A stretch of 64,000 nucleotides of DNA from positions 8,123,001-8,187,000 of the forward strand of contig CM032123.1 in the NCBI GenBank assembly GCA_018894105.1. Direction: 5' to 3'. Both the position numbers and the translations under genes were made by a program. The notes under the pieces are model-generated. The model saw nothing but the letters and a program-made list of their open reading frames with translations, searched no databases and was not told the origin of the DNA. Shown here piece after piece: positions 58,889 through 64,000 of the stretch; positions within the stretch are counted from its first letter, which is position 1; each line of letters begins with the position of its first letter. The stretch is from Jacaranda mimosifolia. Its lineage: Eukaryota > Streptophyta > Magnoliopsida > Lamiales > Bignoniaceae.

Positions 58889-59158
58889 GTGGTTGAAGGT
58901 ATGATTTCTATGCTTGGAATTAGTGGAAATATTTTTTATGATCCTAGTGCTTCGCATTCTTTCATATCTGTCACTATATCTGAAAAATTAAATATACAAC
59001 CCGAAATCATGACCTACCATATAGAAGTTCGGACACCCTTAAGAATAGGGTTAATGACAGTTATCATGTATCAAAATTTCCTAATTATGATTGGGGATAG
59101 AGTATATCTAGCCGATCTTGTACAAATGCCTATACAAGGATATGATTTGATCCTTTGA
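58889..59158 (+). pseudogene. Gypsy aspartic protease, altered active site
   Basis: An 89-residue open stretch with YDPSASHSFIS, where the family has D-S/T-G-A-S/T-HSFI. The catalytic Asp is kept but the next two residues are changed, so activity is doubtful. The end, MPIQGYDLIL followed by a stop then MDWL, matches the conserved GYDVILGMDWL block with Gly replaced by TGA. Confidence 0.88.
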
Positions 59159-59399
59159 ATGGATTGGCTATATAAACATTAGGCACAGATAAATTGTTAC
59201 ACCAAGTGCTTGGTTCTCGGTGATAAGATATCGGTACCGACACACCATTCCACAAATAACACTTTCCCAATACCAATTATATTTGCGCTAAAAGTTGGGA
59301 AGATTTTGAAAGAAGGCGGACAAGGATTCTCGGCGTATCTCATCAAAAAGCCCTGAACACAGTTAAGATTAAAGAGGTGAAAGTGGTAGCAAAGTACCT

Positions 59400-60100
59400 A
59401 GATGTGTTTCCGGAAGAATTGAGCTCATTACCCCCTGACAGAGAGATGGAATTTTAATTCACACTCTTCTAGGGGTAGCGCCTTTCTGCAAGACTCCCTA
59501 TCGACTGGCTCCTGCAGAGCTCAAGAATAGAAAAACCAACTTCAGGAGCTATTGGAAAAGAAGTTCATAAGACCTAGCACCTCTTCTTAGGGAACATGGG
59601 TATTATTTGTTTAGAAAAAGGATAGATCCCTAAGGATGTGCATTGATTATAGGGAATTAAACAAAGTTATGGTCAAGAATAATTACCTACTACCACATGT
59701 GGAAGAATTATTTGATCATTTATAAGGAGCTACAGTCTTTTCAAAGTTAGATTTAAGACAAAGGTATTATCAATTGAAAATAAAAGAGGAAGATATTTTG
59801 AAGATCGGATTCAACTCCTAATATGGCCACTTTGAGTTTGTAGTGATGCCGTTTGGTCTAACCAATGCTCTAGCGGCACTTATGGACTTGATGCATTGGG
59901 TATTTCAACCATATTTAGACCAGTTTGTGGTCATTTTCATAGATGAAATTTTGGTTTGTTCAAAGACCAAAGAAGAGCATGTAGAGTACTTGCACTTAGT
60001 TCTCAAAACTTTGAAAGAGCACGAATTGCATGCCAAATTCAGTAAGTGCAAGTTCTGGATAAAAAATGTGGCATTTCTGGGACATGTTATATCTTAAGAC
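59400..60100 (+). pseudogene. Gypsy reverse transcriptase, broken
   Basis: In several frames: [45 protein letters not shown] and [18 protein letters not shown], ending FLGHVIS. The catalytic pair is FIDE instead of FVDD/FIDD, so the second Asp is lost. Stops occur at several points, including where Q follows FLGHVIS (TAA). The order is normal and nothing large is missing from the domain. Confidence 0.9.
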
Positions 60101-60241
60101 GGGATAGAGGTTGATCCTTCTAAGATAGAGACGATAGTCAACTGGAAAAGACCTAAAACTATAACAGAAGTTCGTAGTTTCTTGGGACTTGCCGGCTACT
60201 ACCAATGATTAGCCCTTCCAGAGGGATTAGAAGGATTCATC

Positions 60242-60547
60242 ATGTTCACCGATGCTTCTAGAGAAGGGCTTGGGTGTGTGTTAATGCAGAAGTGGCGAGT
60301 TATCGCTTATGCATCCAGAAAACTAAAACCAGACGAAGAGAACTACTCAACTCATGATTTGGAGTTAGCTGCATTAATTTTTACCTTGACAAAATGGAGG
60401 TATTACCTTTATGGGGCTACGTTCGAGATATACACTAATCACAAGAGCCTCAAGTATTTGCATTCCCAAAAGGACTTGAACATGCAACAGCAAAGGTACA
60501 TGGAATTTTTGGAGAATTATGATTTCTCCATCCTTTACCACCTATGA
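60242..60547 (+). pseudogene. Gypsy RNase H
   Basis: A 101-residue open stretch with [53 protein letters not shown] and [10 protein letters not shown]. The first catalytic Asp (TDAS) and the Glu of HDLELAAL are kept. The YTDHKSL Asp is changed to Asn. It ends before the expected GKANVVADALSRK block, which follows after a stop. Confidence 0.9.
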
Positions 60548-60839
60548 AAGGCAAATGTATTAGCAGATGCACTAAGCCGAAAGGCCGAAATAGCCCACCT
60601 GCTAAAAGGAGAAACACTAGAAAGTTCAGAAGTAGATGGGGTAATCTGAATGAAACAATAAGGTTGGATTGTATGAGTAAATGTACTACCAGAGCTCTAC
60701 GATGAGATACGACGAGCTCAAGCCAATGATAGCTGGATACTGAAGTAGAATGAAGCAGTTGAGAATCTTGAAAAACCTAAATTTGGTATAGATGGTCAAG
60801 GCACTCTTTTATTCCACCAATGAATATGTGTGCCTGAAG

Positions 60840-61480
60840 AGATGAAAGGAAAACTACTAGATAAGGCACACAAAGCAAGATATTTTGTACATCCGAGAGG
60901 AACAAAGATGTATCAAGACTTAAAAAACTAATTTTGATGGAATGGGAAGAAGAAAGATGTAACAGAATATGTGCAAAATTACTTGACCTATCAGTTAGTA
61001 AAAGCAGAACACCAGCGGCCATTAAGATTGTTACAGCCGCTTTCTATCCCTGACTAGAAATGGGAGCATGTGTCTATGGACTTTGTGACTAGTCTACTGA
61101 AGGTTAGAGGGGGATATGACAGTATTTGGGTAATAGTGGACCATTTAACAAAGTCGGCATATTTTCTACCAGTCAGAACAGATTACATGGTTGAGAAACT
61201 AGCAGAATTATACATAAAGGAGATCGTCAGATTACACAAAATTCTGATCAATATTATGTTCGATCGGGATACAAAATTCACTTTGAGGCTTTGGAAAAGC
61301 TTGCAGAAATACTTGGGAACAAGGTTATAATTTAGTTCTGCTGCCCACCCTTAGACCGACGGATAGTCAGAAAGAGTTATCCAAATTTTGGAGGATATGC
61401 TACTGGCTCGTATCATGGATTTTGGTGGGAGTTGGACTAGACATCTTCCTTTGGTTAAATTTGCTTACAATAATAGTTAT
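60840..61480 (+). pseudogene. Gypsy integrase, zinc-binding part and core
   Basis: HKARYFVHPRGTKMYQDLK with stops near 60931 and 60936, then the H2C2 remainder, then WEHVSMDFVTSL, DSIWVIVDHLTKSAYFLPV, MFDRDTKF and ERVIQILEDMLLARIMDF. The core Asp (MDF), the second Asp (DRD) and the Glu of the SER.IQ block can be seen. Two stops replace Gln around 61353-61367. Just after the core the inverted duplication interrupts the reading frame. Confidence 0.88.
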
Positions 61481-61660
61481 CAGTCTATTATCCAAATAGT
61501 ACCTTTATACTCTGCTAGATCCCAATGCAACGGAGACTGAGACTTTCGACCATACAGTGCCTCATACGGTGCTATTTGGATAATAGACTGATTATGAGGC
61601 ACTGTACGGTCGAAAGTCTCAGTCTCCGTTGCATTGGGATCTAGCAGAGTATAAAGGTAC
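61479..61660. repeat. inverted duplication inside integrase
   Basis: Two inverted pairs are interleaved. 61479-61499 is an exact complement of 61572-61592 (21 bp). 61499-61565 is complementary to 61593-61660 (about 67 bp, one mismatch). An inverted copy of about 92 bp of integrase (61500-61591) thus lies between the two parts of the forward copy. The inverted copy keeps the stretch (IIQIAPYEALYG, read on the minus strand at about 61560-61590) missing from the forward strand. A transcript would form a long hairpin. Confidence 0.93.
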
Positions 61661-62185
61661 AAAGGTACCATTGGCAAGTCTCAGGGAACTGTAAAACCTG
61701 AATTGATTCAAGAGACTATCGAGAAGGTATAGATTATTAAGCAACAGATGAAGGCTACCCAAGACTGACAGAAAAGTTATGTAGACAAACGGAGAAAGGA
61801 CTTGGAGTTTGAAGTTGGTGATCAAGTGTTTCTCAAGGTATCACCGAGAAAAGCGGTTAGAAGAATCAATAAAGGCGGAAAGCTGAGTCCAAGATATATT
61901 GGACCCTATTGAATATGTGAAAGAGTTGGACCAGTAGCTTATCGTTTTGTATTACTCCAAGACCTGGCAGGAATACATGATGTCTTTCATGTGTCACATC
62001 TACAGAAATATTATCCGGATCCTTGCCACATCATCCCTCATGAGCTTATGGAATTAAAAGGCAATCTGACGTATGAGGAGCAACCAGTTTGTATTTTGGA
62101 TTGGCAATTTCGAGGGCTTAGATATCAAAAGATTCACCAAGTTAAGGTGTTATGGTGCAACCACAATTTGGAAGAAGCAACCTAG
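61660..62185 (+). pseudogene. Gypsy integrase C-terminus and chromodomain-like end
   Basis: It reads a basic linker (SYVDKRRKDLEFEVGDQVFL), then VFHVSHLQKYYPDPCHIIP, LTYEEQPVCILDWQFRGLR and VKVLWCNHNLEEAT, the Tekay/Del-type ending with a chromodomain-like module. In working elements this module directs insertion to heterochromatin. It is interrupted by stops (for example TGA near 61768) and ends in TAG at 62183-62185, where W is usual. Confidence 0.85.
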
Positions 62186-62264
62186 GAGTAAAAAGATCTC
62201 ATGCGCCAATAGTATCCCGACCTTTTCCTGTATTAAGGTAAGAATCTGGAGACCAGATTCTTTT

Positions 62265-62276
62265 AAGAGGAAGAGG
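62265..62276 (+). other. Gypsy polypurine tract
   Basis: AAGAGGAAGAGG sits directly before the 3' LTR start (TGCAATACCCC at 62278), the position where plus-strand DNA synthesis is primed. Confidence 0.88.
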
Positions 62277-62277
62277 T

Positions 62278-64000
62278 TGCAATACCCCTAGAAATTTCAT
62301 AATTAGTGAAATTTACTTGCCATTAATTTTATTTTCATGAATTTCAATTATCTATGCATTTGAAATAGTTCCGGGGCCAAATTAGAAAACCTAAATGAAT
62401 TATGTTTGAAAGTTTCGGGATCAATTCGTAATTTTTGAAAACTTAATTAAACAAACTTCTACAAGATTTGGGGTTGCATGGCTATTTAAGGGTCAACCAG
62501 GTTAAAGCCGTAATTCCATTTAATCAAAAGGACTCAATTGATTGAACTTATAAACTCTTGGGGTCAATTTGAAAATATTAGAAAATGGCCCTTTAAATAA
62601 CCTATTTTCCATTTTCCTCCCCATTTTTCCTTTCTTCCCCACCACGGTACCCTTTCCTTTCTCTTTGGCGATCTTCTTGACAACCAACCCAAAACGAAAA
62701 ACTAGTCCGATCATCTTCTTTCCCTTGACCTCTGTTTCACATCCATATCACATACACACACAAACTCTGGCAAATCATCAAAAAATTTGAAGACCGAATT
62801 AGGCAACGATGAACTCTTCGAGCGACGATGAAACGGCGACAGAGCTGGGTTTTGGGTAGTGTTTTTGGTAGAGCTCAGCTCAGGGATTGTAAAGGTGGTA
62901 TTGGACTGAAGATTGGGCTGGCAACAGCGATGCAAACAGGAGAAACTGATGAGGCAGCGTAAATGGTGTTTGAGGTTTCAAGGCAAAATTAAAGGTTGTT
63001 GAGGCAGCAAAACTTGAAATTAGCTATGGCATTGGGTTAAGGAGGTTGAGAATAGCATTTTGGAGGTGATTGGGTGTTTTTTGACGATGGCGGACGGCAG
63101 ACGGAGATGGCGGAGGTGAGGAGGCAGTGTCGTCTCCTTGTCGCGACGATAGTGATGGTGTTCTTGGTTCATGAATTCGATGTTTTGTTGATCAAATCAT
63201 GGTTAAAAGAGTTGGGAAAGGGTTTTTCTTATTCATATGTGTATATATGTATTGTACCGTTATCTCGTTAAACCTTGTATTATACAATAATGAAAGATTA
63301 AAATGTGATTAATATGTATATTTCCCCACACATGGAGTATTGGGTAGTTAATGGACCCGGATATGTTTTGTTACATGCCTAAATATGGACTAATTGAGTT
63401 TATTAACTAATTAAACCCTAATATATATATATATTTAAGAACTAAGTGACATTCGATGGAACTGGTTATGAAGAATTAAGCTATTATTGTGATTTAGGAC
63501 AATATTAGGATAATGATTAACTAATTGAGGATTAGTTTATGTTTCACTGTTAAATGATATGAAAAGTGGGATTACTTTGGCAATAATGACTTTATTAGTT
63601 ATTTTGGGCCAATAGTATCATTTAAGTTCTATAACTATTATATTAATCGGTTAACTAGTGATTTTAGACTATTAATGGTTTAATGAGTTGAATATGGATT
63701 TTGATTGTATAAATATTTTTTTGGTTAGGTGATGATGACATGGGTCTCGCAAAGCAATAAGCAGCAACAGTTTTTTTTTGGGATTTCGGAGGTGAGGGTC
63801 TGCAACTCTGGCACTTTCTCATACCTATTTGTTATCGTAATGAATCCTTATGGGGGTTTCTATTTAACTTGATTTTGAAACTTGTTGATTCTCGATTGTC
63901 GAATTTCATGACTCGCTTACATTCTTGGATGTTATCACATGTTTGAATTCGTTCTGGTGCCCAGAACTTTCTTTACATTGTTAGATTTCTCTCCCTTATA
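62278..64000 (+). repeat. 3' LTR of the Gypsy element, runs past the window
   Basis: It starts TGCAATACCCC (family form TGTAACACCCC) and contains the GC-richer U3 zone at about 62590-63230. From 63872 it matches the 5' LTR (47190 onwards) at roughly nine of ten bases by eye. Small frames in it (62569-62790, 62711-62935 minus, 63074-63271) sit in U3 and look like chance. Confidence 0.88.

Larger units (their letters stand above)
47190..64000 (+). mobile_element. Tekay/Del-type Gypsy retrotransposon, decayed, with nested CACTA
   Basis: Landmarks in order are a truncated 5' LTR (47190-48298), a primer site (48303-48314), gag (from about 48700, interrupted at 49088 and resumed at 58081), zinc knuckles, protease, RT, RNase H, integrase with a chromodomain-like end, a purine tract (62265-62276) and a 3' LTR from 62278 past the window end. 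Words such as [23 protein letters not shown] and VKVLW..H..EEATW are characteristic of the Tekay/Del chromoviruses. Stops and frameshifts break every domain. The element is the likely type of autonomous partner for the two LARDs. Confidence 0.88.

Overview
This is a stretch of plant nuclear DNA, most likely from a eudicot. It is AT-rich, has no intact host gene, and is filled with nested LTR retrotransposons and DNA transposons. The plant assignment rests on LTR elements primed by initiator-methionine tRNA, CACTA and hAT elements with plant-type ends, and the exons of a serine carboxypeptidase-like (SCPL) gene. I see no tRNA, rRNA, CRISPR array or bacterial-type gene.

Layout. 1-814 is the 3' end of a Gypsy LTR. 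1132-4236 is a 3.1-kb solo LTR with a 5-bp target duplication. 4242-8695 is gene-free and holds a tandem duplication, a CACTA-like end and a possible MITE. 8701-17816 is a decayed minus-strand Copia element. A 2,956-bp CACTA element sits inside one of its LTRs, and the other LTR preserves the empty site. 17899-34444 is the window's only recognisable host gene: a plus-strand SCPL acyltransferase-like gene of about twelve exons. It is a pseudogene with several frameshifts, a nonsense codon and doubtful splice sites. Its introns carry a hAT element (18575-19704), a Copia LTR remnant (20910-22690), a tandem duplication that doubles exon 3, and a 7.45-kb non-autonomous Gypsy-like element (LARD, 23317-30767) inserted in the second copy. 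34445-40386 is gene-free and holds a 1.0-1.2-kb duplication, a foldback repeat and a GC-rich island.

40387 to about 47150 is a second LARD-like Gypsy derivative on the minus strand. It meets head to head, at truncated LTRs, a plus-strand chromovirus-like (Tekay/Del type) Gypsy element running from about 47190 past the window end. The gag of that Gypsy is split by a 9.0-kb non-coding CACTA element (49089-58080). Removing that insert and one copy of its AGC target duplication leaves the gag reading frame continuous. All Gypsy pol domains are present in order but broken, and the integrase part carries a fresh-looking inverted duplication.

How it fits together. Nothing here works as an operon. 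The window is a record of insertions whose order can be read. The SCPL gene came first and its exon 3 segment was then duplicated. LARD insertion into copy B and Copia-LTR insertion into copy A followed, in unknown order. Copia entered the 5' end of the gene and CACTA then entered Copia; separately, a Gypsy was followed by a 9-kb CACTA. The Gypsy and both LARDs share the methionine-tRNA primer site and similar LTR ends, so the coding Gypsy family is the plausible mobiliser of the coding-free ones. I did not find a convincing new biological system. The items most worth checking are the two precisely dated CACTA insertions, the exon duplication and GC splice donors of the SCPL pseudogene, the inverted duplication in integrase, and GC-rich islands embedded in AT-rich transposons.
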